Below are positions 16,019 through 25,137 of a stretch of DNA of 64,000 nt, piece after piece (position 1 is the stretch's first letter; each line of letters starts with the position of its first letter). A program made the translations under genes and the position numbers. The notes below the pieces were generated by a model, which saw only the letters and a list, made by a program, of their open reading frames with translations, was not told the origin of the DNA and ran no database searches. Source of the stretch: Pseudomonas fluorescens (lineage in GTDB: Bacteria > Pseudomonadota > Gammaproteobacteria > Pseudomonadales > Pseudomonadaceae); NCBI RefSeq assembly GCF_900636825.1, contig NZ_LR134318.1, forward strand, positions 4,325,501-4,389,500. The letters are read 5' to 3'.

Positions 16019-19000
16019 ATGAAAAGAATGCTGATTAACGCAACTCAACCCGAAGAGTTGCGTGTTGCACTGGTAGATGGCCAACGCCTCTACGACCTGG
16101 ACATCGAATCCGGTGCACGCGAGCAGAAGAAGGCCAATATCTATAAAGGCCGCATCACTCGCATCGAACCAAGCCTTGAGGCTGCCTTTGTCGATTTCGG
16201 CTCCGAGCGCCACGGCTTCCTGCCCCTCAAAGAAATCTCCCGCGAATACTTCAAGAAAGCCCCTGAAGGCCGCGTCAACATCAAGGACGTCCTGAGCGAA
16301 GGCCAGGAAGTCATCGTTCAGGTCGAAAAAGAAGAACGTGGCAACAAGGGCGCCGCCCTGACCACTTTCATCAGCCTGGCCGGTCGTTACCTGGTACTGA
16401 TGCCGAACAACCCGCGTGCCGGCGGTATCTCCCGTCGCATCGAAGGCGAAGAGCGCAACGAACTGCGTGAAGCGCTGAACGGTCTGGTCGCTCCTGCCGA
16501 CATGGGTCTGATCGTGCGCACTGCCGGCCTTGGCCGCAGCAGCGAAGAAATGCAGTGGGACCTCGACTACCTGCTGCAACTGTGGACCGCCATCAAAGAA
16601 GCCTCGCTGGATCGCTCCGCGCCATTCCTGATCTACCAGGAAAGCAACGTGATCATCCGCGCCATCCGCGATTACCTGCGCCAGGACATCGGCGAAGTGC
16701 TGATCGACAGCGTTGAAGCCCAGGACGAAGCCCTGACCTTCATCCGCCAGGTAATGCCGCAGTACGCCAGCAAGATCAAGCTGTACGAAGACAGCGTGCC
16801 GCTGTTCAACCGTTTCCAGATCGAAAGCCAGATCGAGACCGCTTTCCAGCGCGTCGTCGAACTGCCGTCCGGCGGCTCCATCGTCATCGATCCGACCGAA
16901 GCCCTGGTGTCCATCGACATCAACTCGGCGCGCGCCACCAAAGGCAGCGACATCGAAGAAACCGCCCTGCAGACCAACCTTGAAGCCGCCGAAGAAATCG
17001 CCCGTCAGTTGCGCCTGCGCGACATCGGCGGCCTGATCGTCATCGACTTCATCGACATGACCCCGGCCAAGAACCAGCGCGCCGTGGAAGAGAAAGTCCG
17101 CGAGTGCCTGGAAGCTGACCGTGCCCGCGTGCAGATCGGTCGCATCTCGCGTTTCGGCCTGCTGGAAATGTCCCGTCAGCGCCTGCGTCCGTCGCTGGGC
17201 GAAAGCAGCGGCATCGTCTGCCCGCGCTGCAACGGCACCGGCATCATCCGTGATGTTGAATCGCTGTCGCTGGCGATCCTGCGCCTGATCGAAGAAGAAG
17301 CCCTGAAAGACCGCACCGCCGAAGTCCGCGCGCAAGTGCCGATCCCGGTGGCCGCGTTCCTGCTCAACGAAAAACGCAACTCGATCACCAAGATCGAACT
17401 GCGCACCCGTGCCCGTATCGTCATTTTGCCGAACGACCACCTCGAAACGCCGCACTTCGAAGTTCAGCGCCTGCGTGACGACAGCCCGGAAGCCGCGACC
17501 AACCAGTCCAGCTACGAAATCGCTGCTGCCGCTGCCGAAGTCGAAGAAGTCCAGCCTGCCGCTGCGACCCGTACCCTGGTTCGCCAGGAAGCCGCGGTCA
17601 AGACTGCACCGGCCCGCGCCAATGCTCCGGTTCCGACCGAAGCCGCCGCACCCGTCGCCGCTGCACCGGCTCCAGTTGCCGCGCCAGAACCAAGCCTGTT
17701 CAAAGGTCTGGTGAAGTCGCTGGTCAGCCTGTTTGCTACCAAAGAAGAGCCAGCCGCTCCGGTTGTGGTTGAAAAACCAGCCACCGAGCGTCCGGCCCGT
17801 AACGAAGAGCGTCGCAACGGTCGCCAGCAGAGCCGCAACCGTAACGGTCGCCGCGATGAAGAGCGCAAGCCGCGGGAAGAACGTGCCCCACGTGAAGAGC
17901 GTGCACCGCGCGAACCGCGTGAAGAGCGCGCACCTCGTGAAGCCCGTGAGCCGCGTGAAGCACGCACCGAAACGCCGGTGGCCCGCGAAGAACGCGCCCC
18001 TCGCGCTCCGCGTGAAGAACGTGCCCCACGTGCTCCGCGCGAAGATCGCAAGCCACGTGGCGAGCGTGAGGAGCGTGTACGCGAACTGCGCGAGCCGCTG
18101 GACGCCGCTCCAGCTGCCGCAGCCGTCGCTGTCACCGCTGAAGAGCGTCCAGCCCGTCAGCCACGTGAAGAGCGCGCACCGCGTCCGCCGCGTGAAGAAC
18201 GTCAACCGCGTACCGAGCAGGCCACTGCTGCCGTCGCGGAAGAAGAAGTGAACAGTGTCAACGAAGAGCAACTGCCGGAAGACGGTTCGGACAACGCCGA
18301 AGGCGATCGCCCGCGTCGTCGCTCCCGCGGCCAGCGTCGTCGCAGCAACCGTCGTGAGCGTCAGCGTGATGCCAACGGCAACGTGATCGAAGGTTCGGAC
18401 GAATCCGAATCCGGCGAAAACGCGGCCGAGCCAAGCACGGCTGATCTGGCCGCGGGTCTGGCAGTGACTGCCGCCGTTGCCGGCAGCGTGATCAGTGCTC
18501 CGGCCGAAGCTCAAGCCCACGAGCAAGCTGAACGGTCCACCGCCGCAGTTCAGGACACCGCTGCTGTAGAAGCGCCGGCTGTTGAAGCGACCACTCCGGT
18601 GGAAGCGATTGCCGCGCCGGAAGTCGAAGTTGCACCGGTTCGCGAAACTCAGCGTCACGCTGAAGTCGCTGCCGAACCGACCTTCGCTGCGCAGGAGCCA
18701 GCTGTGGTGGCCGAGCCGGTTGTTGAAACCGTCGCCGAGACCGTAACCGAGACCGTGCGTGAAGTTCGTGAAGTTCGTGAAGTTCGTGAAGAACAGACCG
18801 CGTTCAACTGGGTTACCGAACCAGCCGTGACCGAAGCCCCTGCCCCGGTGGCAGAAGCTGAAGTCCCGCAGGCCATGGTTTCCGAACCAGTGGTTGCTGC
18901 TGCCGAACCGGCTCAAGCGCCAGTCGCTGAAACGCCAGTGATTGAGACTCCGGTCGTCGAGGCACCTGCGGTAACCGAAGCGCCAGCTCCGGTGGTTGAA

Positions 19001-19300
19001 GCGCCGGCTCCGGTCAGCGCCCTGACGCCAAGCGGTCGCGCACCGAACGATCCACGTGAAGTGCGTCGTCGCAAGCGTGAAGAAGAGCGTCTGCAGAAGG
19101 AAGCCGAACTGGCGGCCGCTGCTGCTCCGGCTGCCGAACCAGTCGTTGCTGCTGAAGTGGTCGAGGCAGCTCCTGCCGCGGTCGCTGAAGAAGCATCGGT
19201 TGAAGCGGTGATTGCCGAAGCACCACGCTCCGTTCAGGACGCGGTCGAGCAACGCGAAGAAGCCGAGGAAAAAGAACACGAGCCTAAACCCCTCGTGTGA
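16019..19300 (+). CDS. rne: Ribonuclease E
   Basis: Endoribonuclease and degradosome scaffold of 1093 residues. The S1 RNA-binding domain spans about residues 36-120 (NIYKGRITRIEPSLEAAFVDFG). The catalytic DNase-I-like fold carries metal Asp residues in VSIDINSARATKG (D300) and LIVIDFIDM (D343), and the Zn-link is CPRCNGTG (about 401-404). Beyond residue 520 the protein is disordered: an Ala/Pro stretch, an Arg/Glu-rich block of REERAPREE-like repeats (about 600-740) probably binding RNA, an acidic/basic RRRSRGQRRRSNRRER segment, then a long Ala/Val/Glu/Pro tail. Start ATG 16019 follows the long leader. A strong terminator follows at 19315. Confidence 0.97.
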   Translation: MKRMLINATQPEELRVALVDGQRLYDLDIESGAREQKKANIYKGRITRIEPSLEAAFVDFGSERHGFLPLKEISREYFKKAPEGRVNIKDVLSEGQEVIVQVEKEERGNKGAALTTFISLAGRYLVLMPNNPRAGGISRRIEGEERNELREALNGLVAPADMGLIVRTAGLGRSSEEMQWDLDYLLQLWTAIKEASLDRSAPFLIYQESNVIIRAIRDYLRQDIGEVLIDSVEAQDEALTFIRQVMPQYASKIKLYEDSVPLFNRFQIESQIETAFQRVVELPSGGSIVIDPTEALVSIDINSARATKGSDIEETALQTNLEAAEEIARQLRLRDIGGLIVIDFIDMTPAKNQRAVEEKVRECLEADRARVQIGRISRFGLLEMSRQRLRPSLGESSGIVCPRCNGTGIIRDVESLSLAILRLIEEEALKDRTAEVRAQVPIPVAAFLLNEKRNSITKIELRTRARIVILPNDHLETPHFEVQRLRDDSPEAATNQSSYEIAAAAAEVEEVQPAAATRTLVRQEAAVKTAPARANAPVPTEAAAPVAAAPAPVAAPEPSLFKGLVKSLVSLFATKEEPAAPVVVEKPATERPARNEERRNGRQQSRNRNGRRDEERKPREERAPREERAPREPREERAPREAREPREARTETPVAREERAPRAPREERAPRAPREDRKPRGEREERVRELREPLDAAPAAAAVAVTAEERPARQPREERAPRPPREERQPRTEQATAAVAEEEVNSVNEEQLPEDGSDNAEGDRPRRRSRGQRRRSNRRERQRDANGNVIEGSDESESGENAAEPSTADLAAGLAVTAAVAGSVISAPAEAQAHEQAERSTAAVQDTAAVEAPAVEATTPVEAIAAPEVEVAPVRETQRHAEVAAEPTFAAQEPAVVAEPVVETVAETVTETVREVREVREVREEQTAFNWVTEPAVTEAPAPVAEAEVPQAMVSEPVVAAAEPAQAPVAETPVIETPVVEAPAVTEAPAPVVEAPAPVSALTPSGRAPNDPREVRRRKREEERLQKEAELAAAAAPAAEPVVAAEVVEAAPAAVAEEASVEAVIAEAPRSVQDAVEQREEAEEKEHEPKPLV

Positions 19301-19314
19301 TTCCCGAAGCCGAT

Positions 19315-19355
19315 AAAAAAGCCCCGCCAGGTGAAAGCCTGGCGGGGCTTTTTTT
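19315..19355 (+). terminator. Terminator of rne
   Basis: AGCCCCGCCAGG and CCTGGCGGGGCT pair around a short GAAA-containing loop, flanked by six A and seven T residues. It lies 15 bp after the rne stop and could work in both directions. Confidence 0.92.
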
Positions 19356-19371
19356 ATGCTTTTCAAAAAAT

Positions 19372-19446
19372 CAAAAGATCGCAGCCTTCGGCAGCTCCTA
19401 CATTAAACCGGTGTAGGAGCTGCCGCAGGCTGCGATCTTTTGATCT
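19372..19446. repeat. REPIN 3
   Basis: Inverted REP pair of the GTAGGAGCTGCCG type, with inner sequence CATTAAACCG; outer arms are AAAAGATCGCAGCC and GGCTGCGATCTTTT. It occupies the gap between the convergent rne and mocA-like genes. Confidence 0.92.
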
Positions 19447-19473
19447 GGCTCTTATCTGAAAATGATCTGGTTG

Positions 19474-20064
19474 TTATGTGAAAATCAACGCATCAGGCAC
19501 ATCGATATCCCACAGCACCCCAGGATCCTCCACCGCCACTTCCACCACCCGTCCCTGCGCAAACAACGGCCGAGCACCACGATCACCCGTCAGCGCCTGC
19601 AATTGCGCGCCAAACGAACGACCAAATCCCACCGGGTGGCCGAACTCGCCATTCAGCACTGGCACGCTCACCGCGTCATCAGCCATCGCCGCGACCACCC
19701 GCTCGATACTCGACGGCAGGATAAACGGCATATCCCCCAGCACAATCAACCAGCCATCGGCCTCCGGACAAGCGGCGACGCCGGCGGCAATGCTGTCGCC
19801 CATACCGGTCGACTCGATGGACACCACGTCACAACCGTAGGCTTGGGCCATGCGCATCGCCTGTGGTCGCGCCTCGGTCGTGACCAGCACGCGAGTATCG
19901 AGGCTGACCGGCAAGTTCACCAGCACATGCTCGATCACCGAACGTACCGCGCCGTCACGCCCTGTGCAGTCAGCCAGCAATTTGTCTTTGTCTGGCCCTG
20001 CGATCTGGCGAAAGCGGTTGCCCTCGCCTGCCGCCAATACAATCACTGCGATGGATCGACTCAT
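19474..20064 (-). CDS. MocA-like molybdenum cofactor nucleotidyltransferase
   Basis: Probable CTP:molybdopterin cytidylyltransferase (196 residues) that would make the MCD form of the cofactor used by xanthine-oxidase-family enzymes. The nucleotide-binding loop is VIVLAAGEGNRFR (residues 8-20), with PDKDKLL as the conserved lysine. GDMPF sits where MocA has GDMPW and MobA has a different motif, and GHPVGF is the conserved acceptor-side segment. Its ATG overlaps the xdhC stop by four bases (ATGA). Last gene of the Mo hydroxylase operon. MobA-type guanylyl transfer is the less likely alternative. Confidence 0.82.
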   Translation of the reverse strand: MSRSIAVIVLAAGEGNRFRQIAGPDKDKLLADCTGRDGAVRSVIEHVLVNLPVSLDTRVLVTTEARPQAMRMAQAYGCDVVSIESTGMGDSIAAGVAACPEADGWLIVLGDMPFILPSSIERVVAAMADDAVSVPVLNGEFGHPVGFGRSFGAQLQALTGDRGARPLFAQGRVVEVAVEDPGVLWDIDVPDALIFT

Positions 20065-21041
20065 GCGCCCTCCAGTGGTTTTTTCTGCTTCAACTCCACG
20101 CCATTCTTGATCGCCACGATTTCCGCGAGCAGCGACAAGGCGATTTCAGCTGGCGAATGACTACCGATGTGCAAACCGATCGGACCGTGCAAGCGATCAA
20201 TCGACGCTTGAGACAAGCCTAGCTGAGCCAGGTTTTCCCGGCGCTTCAGACTGTTGACCCGCGAACCGAGCGCGCCGACGTAGAACGCTGGCGAATCCAG
20301 CGCGGTGAGCAGGGCCATGTCGTCCAGCCGTGGATCGTGGGTCAAAGCGACGATCGCCGTGCGCTCGTCGGTCTGGATGTTCAACACCGCGTCATCCGGC
20401 ATCCCCGGAACAAAACGGCCGTGCTGCTCTTCCCAACCATACACAAACTCGGTGCGCGGATCGCAGATCAGCACTTCGAAATCCAGCAGCCGCGCCATCT
20501 CTGCAACATAACGCGACAGCTGCCCAGCGCCGATCAACAACAGGCGCCAGCGCGGGCCGTAAATCGCTCGCAGAATCTTGCCGTCGAACACCAGCGAATC
20601 GGATTTGGTCGCGGACGCGAGTCGCACTTCGCCGGTGTCGATATTCAGCTCACGAGCAACAATTTGGTGGTCTTCACAGCGTTGCAGCAGTTCGGCGACC
20701 CACGTCGGATCGCCGACGCGCTCTTCGGTCAAGCGCAGCGTGCCACCACAGGGCAGGCCAAAACGCGCGGCCTCCTCGCGGGTCACGCCATAGGTAATCA
20801 TCTGCACAGGCGGGCCATCAGCGGCGATGCGGCCATCGTGCAATCGGGCGATCAGGTCATCCTCGACACACCCGCCCGACACCGAACCGATGACTACGCC
20901 ATCCTCGCGCAAGGCGAGCATGGCGCCGGGCGACCGCGGCGCGGTGCCCCAGGTCTGCACCACACTGAACAGCACCACCCGCTGCCCGGCGCGGCGCCAT
21001 TCCAGCACGCTGCGCAAAACGTTGAGATCGACGCTATCCAT
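20061..21041 (-). CDS. XdhC/CoxI-family Mo-cofactor maturation protein
   Basis: 326 residues. The N-terminal XdhC part has VVQTWGTAPRSPGAML and VSGGCVEDDLIARL, signature stretches of the family. The C-terminal Rossmann part has LLLIGAGQLSRYVAEMARLL and LTHDPRLDDMALLTAL, ending with GLHIGSHSPAEIALSLLAEIVA. XdhC proteins bind the Mo cofactor, promote its sulfuration and deliver it to the apo-enzyme. The start is ATG 21041, directly after the stop of the Mo subunit gene (21042), so these genes are translated as one unit. The neighbours support maturation of that enzyme. Confidence 0.92.
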   Translation of the reverse strand: MDSVDLNVLRSVLEWRRAGQRVVLFSVVQTWGTAPRSPGAMLALREDGVVIGSVSGGCVEDDLIARLHDGRIAADGPPVQMITYGVTREEAARFGLPCGGTLRLTEERVGDPTWVAELLQRCEDHQIVARELNIDTGEVRLASATKSDSLVFDGKILRAIYGPRWRLLLIGAGQLSRYVAEMARLLDFEVLICDPRTEFVYGWEEQHGRFVPGMPDDAVLNIQTDERTAIVALTHDPRLDDMALLTALDSPAFYVGALGSRVNSLKRRENLAQLGLSQASIDRLHGPIGLHIGSHSPAEIALSLLAEIVAIKNGVELKQKKPLEGA

Positions 21042-23363
21042 TCACGCCTCCGTCTTCTGCCAGCCCTGCAACTGATAACGCACCGGCAGATCACGAATAC
21101 GCTTGCCGGTGGCGGCGAAAATCGCGTTGCACAGCGCCGGCGCAATCGGCGGCACACCCGGCTCACCGACGCCGCCCAATGGTACGTCGCCCGGCGGAGT
21201 GACCAGATGCACCGCCACTTCCTTCGGTGCGAGCGACATGCGCGCGACTTCGTACATATGGAAGTTGTCCTGCTGAACCTTGCCGTCCTTGAAGCTGATT
21301 TCGCCCAGTACCGCGTTGCCCAGACCCATCACGCACGCGCCTTCGAACTGCGAACGGATGCGCTCAGGGTTGATCTGCGGCCCGCAGTCCACGGCGATGT
21401 CGGCCTTGTGCACGATCAGCGAACCGTCGTCCTTGACCTCGACTTCGATCACTGCCGCCACATAGGTGACGAAGCTGTAATGCACCGCCAGGCCCAGACC
21501 TCGACCCTTGGGCAGTTTGCGTCCCCAGCCGGCAGCTTTCGCGGCGGTTTCCAGCACTGTACGCATACGCCCGGTGTCGATCGGATAGCGCTCGGGCGAT
21601 TCGCCGTAATTCCATTCTTCGCTCAAGGTGCGTGGGTCGATCTGCCGATCCGGGCCAAGCAGCTTGATCTGATACTTGAGCGGATCTTCGCCAGCATTGT
21701 GCGCCAACTCATCGACAAAACTCTGGATGGCGAAACCGTGGGGAATGTTCGACACCGAGCGATACCAGCCAACCCGCGTGTGCACCTTCGCCTCAGGGTT
21801 TTCCAGACGCACATTGGGAATCGCGTAGGCCATGTTGGTGAAGCCCATGCCCAGCTCGAACGCTGCCTCATGATTCATGTTCGGCGCGAACAACGCGGTG
21901 ATGCTCGGTGCCACGGTGCGATGCAGCCAGCCGGACGGCATGCCGTTGTTGTCGACACTGGCCTTCAGATATTCAGCCGACACGGTATGGAAATACGAGT
22001 TGTGGATGTCGTCTTCCCGCGTCCACTGCACCCGCACAGCCTTGCCGGGAAACTCCTTGGCGAGAATCGCCGCCTCAACCACAAAATCCGGTTTCGACTT
22101 ACGTCCGAACCCGCCGCCGAGCAACGTCACGTTGAACGTCACCTTCTCGAACGCCACGCCCAATCGTTCGGCAATGCGCTCCCGGGTGACCTGCGGCGCC
22201 TGACTGGGCGCCCAGGCTTCGCAAACGCCGTCCTTGAAACGGGCAATCGCGACCATCGGTTCCATCGGTGCCTGGGCCAGGTGCGGCAGGTAATACGACG
22301 CTTCGAGGGTGCTGGCGGCGCCGCTCAGGGCTTTGTCGATGTCACCGGTATTGCGCACGACTTTGCCAGGTGTCAGCGACGCGGCTTCGAGCTCCTTGCG
22401 ATAGGCGATCGAGTCATAGCTGGCATTCGGGCCATCGTCCCATTCGATTTTCAACGCTTCACGGCCCTTGATCGCCGCCCAGGTATTGCTGGCGACCACC
22501 GCCACGCCACCCAATGGCTGAAACTCCGATGGCAACGGCCGGCCTTCGATCTGCAGCACTTTGAGCACGCCGGGGACTTTCAATGCCGCGCTGTCGTCGA
22601 GGCTTTTGACCTTGCCGCCATAGACCGCCGGGCGAGCAATGGTGGCGTAGAGCATGCCGTCGAAATGCACATCCGCACCGTAGATCGCGCGGCCATTGAC
22701 GATGTCGACACCGTCGATGGCTTTGCTGCCTTCCTTGCCGATGTAGCGAAATTCCGACGGCTGCTTGAGGCGCAGACTGTCACGTGCCGGTACCGCCAAC
22801 GCACTGGCGGCAGCGGCAAGCTCGCCATAGCCCAGCTCACGACCGGACGGTTTGTGGATGACTTTGTGCAGTTGCGCATGGCATTCGCCCACCGGCACTT
22901 TCCACTGCGCAGCGGCGGCCTGCTCGAGCATGGTTCGTGCCGCCGCGCCGCAACGGCGCATCGGCTCGTACCAGTGACGCATGCTGCGCGAGCCGTCGGT
23001 GTCCTGGTTGCCGAAGCGCACTTCGTCACCCGGCGCCTGCTGCACTTTGACCTGCGCCCAGTCGGCTTCCAGCTCATCGGCGACGACCATGCTCAGGCTG
23101 GTGCGGACGCCCTGGCCCATCTCCGAACGGTTGCACACCACGGTGACGCTGCCATCGGCGGCAATGCTCACGTAAACCTTGGGATCATCGATCCAGCCGT
23201 TGGGCATGCCGTCGGCGCCAAATTTTTTCGGTGCGTCTTCGGCCAGCGCATCGTGCCAGCCCCAGCTCGCGGCGAGGACCAGCGCGCTGGTAGCGCCAAC
23301 GCCTTTGAGAAAGCCACGGCGGCTGAGATTGCTCAGGGCGAAATCATTCGGGACGCGGCTCAT
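21042..23363 (-). CDS. Molybdopterin-binding subunit of a Tat-exported xanthine-oxidase-family dehydrogenase (IorB-like)
   Basis: Large catalytic subunit of 773 residues. It starts with a twin-arginine signal, LSRRGFLKGVGATSALVLAAS at residues about 14-34, which points to export of the folded enzyme to the periplasm. Duplicated aldehyde-oxidase Mo-binding domains follow: VCNRSEMGQGVRTSL, GGGFGRKSKPDF, VDCGPQINPERIRSQFEG, GLGNAVLGEI and PLGGVGEPGVPPIAPAL with the GEPG active-site Glu loop. The substrate cannot be read from sequence; homologues include isoquinoline 1-oxidoreductase and various aldehyde dehydrogenases. ATG 23363 overlaps the stop of the 2Fe-2S gene (ATGA), and its ribosome site AAGGAGGTGA lies within that gene. 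Confidence 0.9.
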   Translation of the reverse strand: MSRVPNDFALSNLSRRGFLKGVGATSALVLAASWGWHDALAEDAPKKFGADGMPNGWIDDPKVYVSIAADGSVTVVCNRSEMGQGVRTSLSMVVADELEADWAQVKVQQAPGDEVRFGNQDTDGSRSMRHWYEPMRRCGAAARTMLEQAAAAQWKVPVGECHAQLHKVIHKPSGRELGYGELAAAASALAVPARDSLRLKQPSEFRYIGKEGSKAIDGVDIVNGRAIYGADVHFDGMLYATIARPAVYGGKVKSLDDSAALKVPGVLKVLQIEGRPLPSEFQPLGGVAVVASNTWAAIKGREALKIEWDDGPNASYDSIAYRKELEAASLTPGKVVRNTGDIDKALSGAASTLEASYYLPHLAQAPMEPMVAIARFKDGVCEAWAPSQAPQVTRERIAERLGVAFEKVTFNVTLLGGGFGRKSKPDFVVEAAILAKEFPGKAVRVQWTREDDIHNSYFHTVSAEYLKASVDNNGMPSGWLHRTVAPSITALFAPNMNHEAAFELGMGFTNMAYAIPNVRLENPEAKVHTRVGWYRSVSNIPHGFAIQSFVDELAHNAGEDPLKYQIKLLGPDRQIDPRTLSEEWNYGESPERYPIDTGRMRTVLETAAKAAGWGRKLPKGRGLGLAVHYSFVTYVAAVIEVEVKDDGSLIVHKADIAVDCGPQINPERIRSQFEGACVMGLGNAVLGEISFKDGKVQQDNFHMYEVARMSLAPKEVAVHLVTPPGDVPLGGVGEPGVPPIAPALCNAIFAATGKRIRDLPVRYQLQGWQKTEA

Positions 23364-23830
23364 GCCTTCACCTCCTTGAGGTGACTGGAGGCTTGGCGAA
23401 TCGCGGTTTTGATCCGGTTGTAGGTGCCGCAGCGGCAGATATTGCCGACCATGGCTTCTTCGATTTGCTCGTCGCTCGGGTTCGGATTGGTTTTCAACAA
23501 CGCCGTGGCCGACATGATCTGCCCGCCCTGACAGAACCCGCACTGCGCCACAGCGCTATCGAGCCAGGCCTGCTGAACCACTTGCCCGACCGGGTCAGCG
23601 TGCAGATTGTCGATGGTGGTCACGTTCTGCCCGACGACCGAACCGATCGGGGTGATGCAACTGCGCGCCGGCAAGCCATCGATATGGATCGTACAAGCGC
23701 CACACAGGCCCATGCCGCAACCGAATTTGGTGCCGTTGTAACCGGCGACATCACGAATCGCCCATAACAGCGGCATGTCTTCAGTGACATCGAGGGAGTG
23801 GTCTTGACCGTTTAGCTTCAGGGTAATCAT
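23360..23830 (-). CDS. 2Fe-2S subunit of the Mo hydroxylase (IorA-like)
   Basis: 156 residues. The N-terminal plant-ferredoxin-like [2Fe-2S] site is KFGCGMGLCGACTIHIDG with a later Cys in ARSCITP. The C-terminal four-helix [2Fe-2S] site is QCGFCQGGQIMSA plus NICRCGTYNRI. No FAD domain is present and none is encoded nearby, so electrons may go to a cytochrome or quinone instead of NAD or O2. The start is ATG 23830; a GTG two codons upstream is possible. First gene of the operon with the Mo subunit, XdhC and MocA-like genes. Confidence 0.93.
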   Translation of the reverse strand: MITLKLNGQDHSLDVTEDMPLLWAIRDVAGYNGTKFGCGMGLCGACTIHIDGLPARSCITPIGSVVGQNVTTIDNLHADPVGQVVQQAWLDSAVAQCGFCQGGQIMSATALLKTNPNPSDEQIEEAMVGNICRCGTYNRIKTAIRQASSHLKEVKA

Positions 23831-23870
23831 GGGCACGCCCGCATATTTTTAGTGGTTATGAGGTCATATC

Positions 23871-24117
23871 TGAGCTGCAAGCGGCAAGCTTCAAGCAGCA
23901 AGTGAAGGCGTGTCTGATTCGCTTGCACTTTGCAGTTTGGTTGGAGCAAATGGTTGGTATCGTTAGGTGGCTAAGTTAACCCAGCGTTAACAAAAAAGCC
24001 CTGCAGATACAGGGCTTTTTCAGCTGCAAGTTGCTAGCCACAAGCTGCAAGTAGAAGCGGCAGCTAGCTCATGACGCAGTGTAGCTTGCCGCTTGAAGCT
24101 TGAAACTTGCAGCTGCC
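23871..24117. repeat. Degenerate AAGCTGC-type repeats flanking a terminator
   Basis: 23871-23907 reads GCTGCAAGCGGCAAGC and TTCAAGCAGCAAGTG. 24021-24117 holds the same 7-base words in both orientations (for example GCTGCAAGTTGCTAGCC and TAGCTTGCCGCTTGAAGC). The two blocks flank the hairpin at 23993-24020 in the murB-IorA gap. No coding signal is seen here. Confidence 0.65.
23993..24020 (-). terminator. Terminator downstream of murB
   Basis: AAAAAGCCCTG and CAGGGCTTTTT form a perfect 11-bp stem with a 6-base loop. A/T runs on both sides allow action in either direction; on the minus strand it closes the murB transcript. Confidence 0.88.
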
Positions 24118-25137
24118 TCAATACCGATTGGGCTCCATCTCCAGCTCAACATGAAAGCGCTCGGCAATGTCTTGCTGAATGCGTTGCGCCAGATCAAGCA
24201 ATTGCAGGCCGGTGGCAGTGCCGTAATTGACCAGCACCAGTGCCTGCAATTTGTGCACACCCGCGTCGCCGTCACGAAAGCCCTTCCAGCCAGCGCGCTC
24301 GATCAGCCAGCCAGCGGCCAGTTTCATCTGCCCGTCCGGCTGCGCGTAGGCCACCAGATCCGGGTGCTGCGTTTTGATCCGGGTGACCACGGCGGCGGAC
24401 ACCAGCGGATTCTTGAAGAAGCTGCCGGCATTGCCGAGCACCGCCGGATCCGGCAGTTTCTCGCTGCGGATGCTGCAAATGGCGCGACTGACATCCGTCG
24501 GCGTCGGCTGCTCGATGCCCTGCTCGCTCAGGCGCTGACGCACCGGGCCGTATTCGAGATGCAGGTGGGCAGCCCGGTCGAGCTGGAAGCGCACCCGCAG
24601 AATCAGCCAGCGTCCCGGTTGCTGCTTGAACAGGCTGTCGCGGTAGCCGAAGTTGCAATCTTCCAGCGTGAAATCGCGCAGCTCGCCGCTCTCACGATCC
24701 AGCGCCGTGAGCCCGGCGAACACGTCCTTGATCTCGACGCCGTAAGCGCCGATGTTCTGCATCGGCGCAGCGCCGACCGTACCCGGGATCAGACTGAGGT
24801 TTTCCAGGCCGGAAAAACCGTGCGCCAATGTGTGCTGCACGAACGGATGCCATGGCTCGCCCGCCTCGGCCTCAATTACCACGCGACTGCCATCATCGCT
24901 GAGAACGCGAATGCCGCGGCTGGCCATACGCAACACCAGCGCATGAATATCAGCGGTCAGCAGCAAATTGCTGCCGCCGCCGATCACCAGCAAAGGCGTG
25001 TCATGCGCCGCAGCATATGCCAGCGCTTCGCGGACATCGTTGTCGCTGTGGGCTTCAGCGAACAATTGCGCGCGGACATCCACGCCAAAACTGTTGAACG
25101 GTTTCAGGGAAACCTGCGGTTGCACCTGCAAACTCAT
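24118..25137 (-). CDS. murB: UDP-N-acetylenolpyruvoylglucosamine reductase
   Basis: FAD enzyme that makes UDP-MurNAc for peptidoglycan. 339 residues, type I (E. coli-like) form. FNSFGVDV, then the FAD-binding LLVIGGGSNLLL (residues about 50-61), IPGTVGAAPMQNIGAYGVEI, FGYRDSLFK (type I Tyr loop), and GNAGSFFKNP with the catalytic Ser are present. ATG 25137 overlaps the phosphatase stop by four bases. Last gene of a coupled run from the trm112-like gene. Confidence 0.96.
   Translation of the reverse strand: MSLQVQPQVSLKPFNSFGVDVRAQLFAEAHSDNDVREALAYAAAHDTPLLVIGGGSNLLLTADIHALVLRMASRGIRVLSDDGSRVVIEAEAGEPWHPFVQHTLAHGFSGLENLSLIPGTVGAAPMQNIGAYGVEIKDVFAGLTALDRESGELRDFTLEDCNFGYRDSLFKQQPGRWLILRVRFQLDRAAHLHLEYGPVRQRLSEQGIEQPTPTDVSRAICSIRSEKLPDPAVLGNAGSFFKNPLVSAAVVTRIKTQHPDLVAYAQPDGQMKLAAGWLIERAGWKGFRDGDAGVHKLQALVLVNYGTATGLQLLDLAQRIQQDIAERFHVELEMEPNRY

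Noticed and set aside
15683..19366. Very long open frame (over 1200 codons) antisense to rne
   Set aside because: It mirrors the rne frame and gives a Gly/Phe/Arg-rich sequence with no family features; high GC leaves antisense frames open.
20337..23384. 1015-codon plus-strand frame opposite the Mo hydroxylase operon
   Set aside because: Composition is His/Arg/Gln-rich shadow sequence; the minus strand carries clear XdhC and Mo-subunit motifs.
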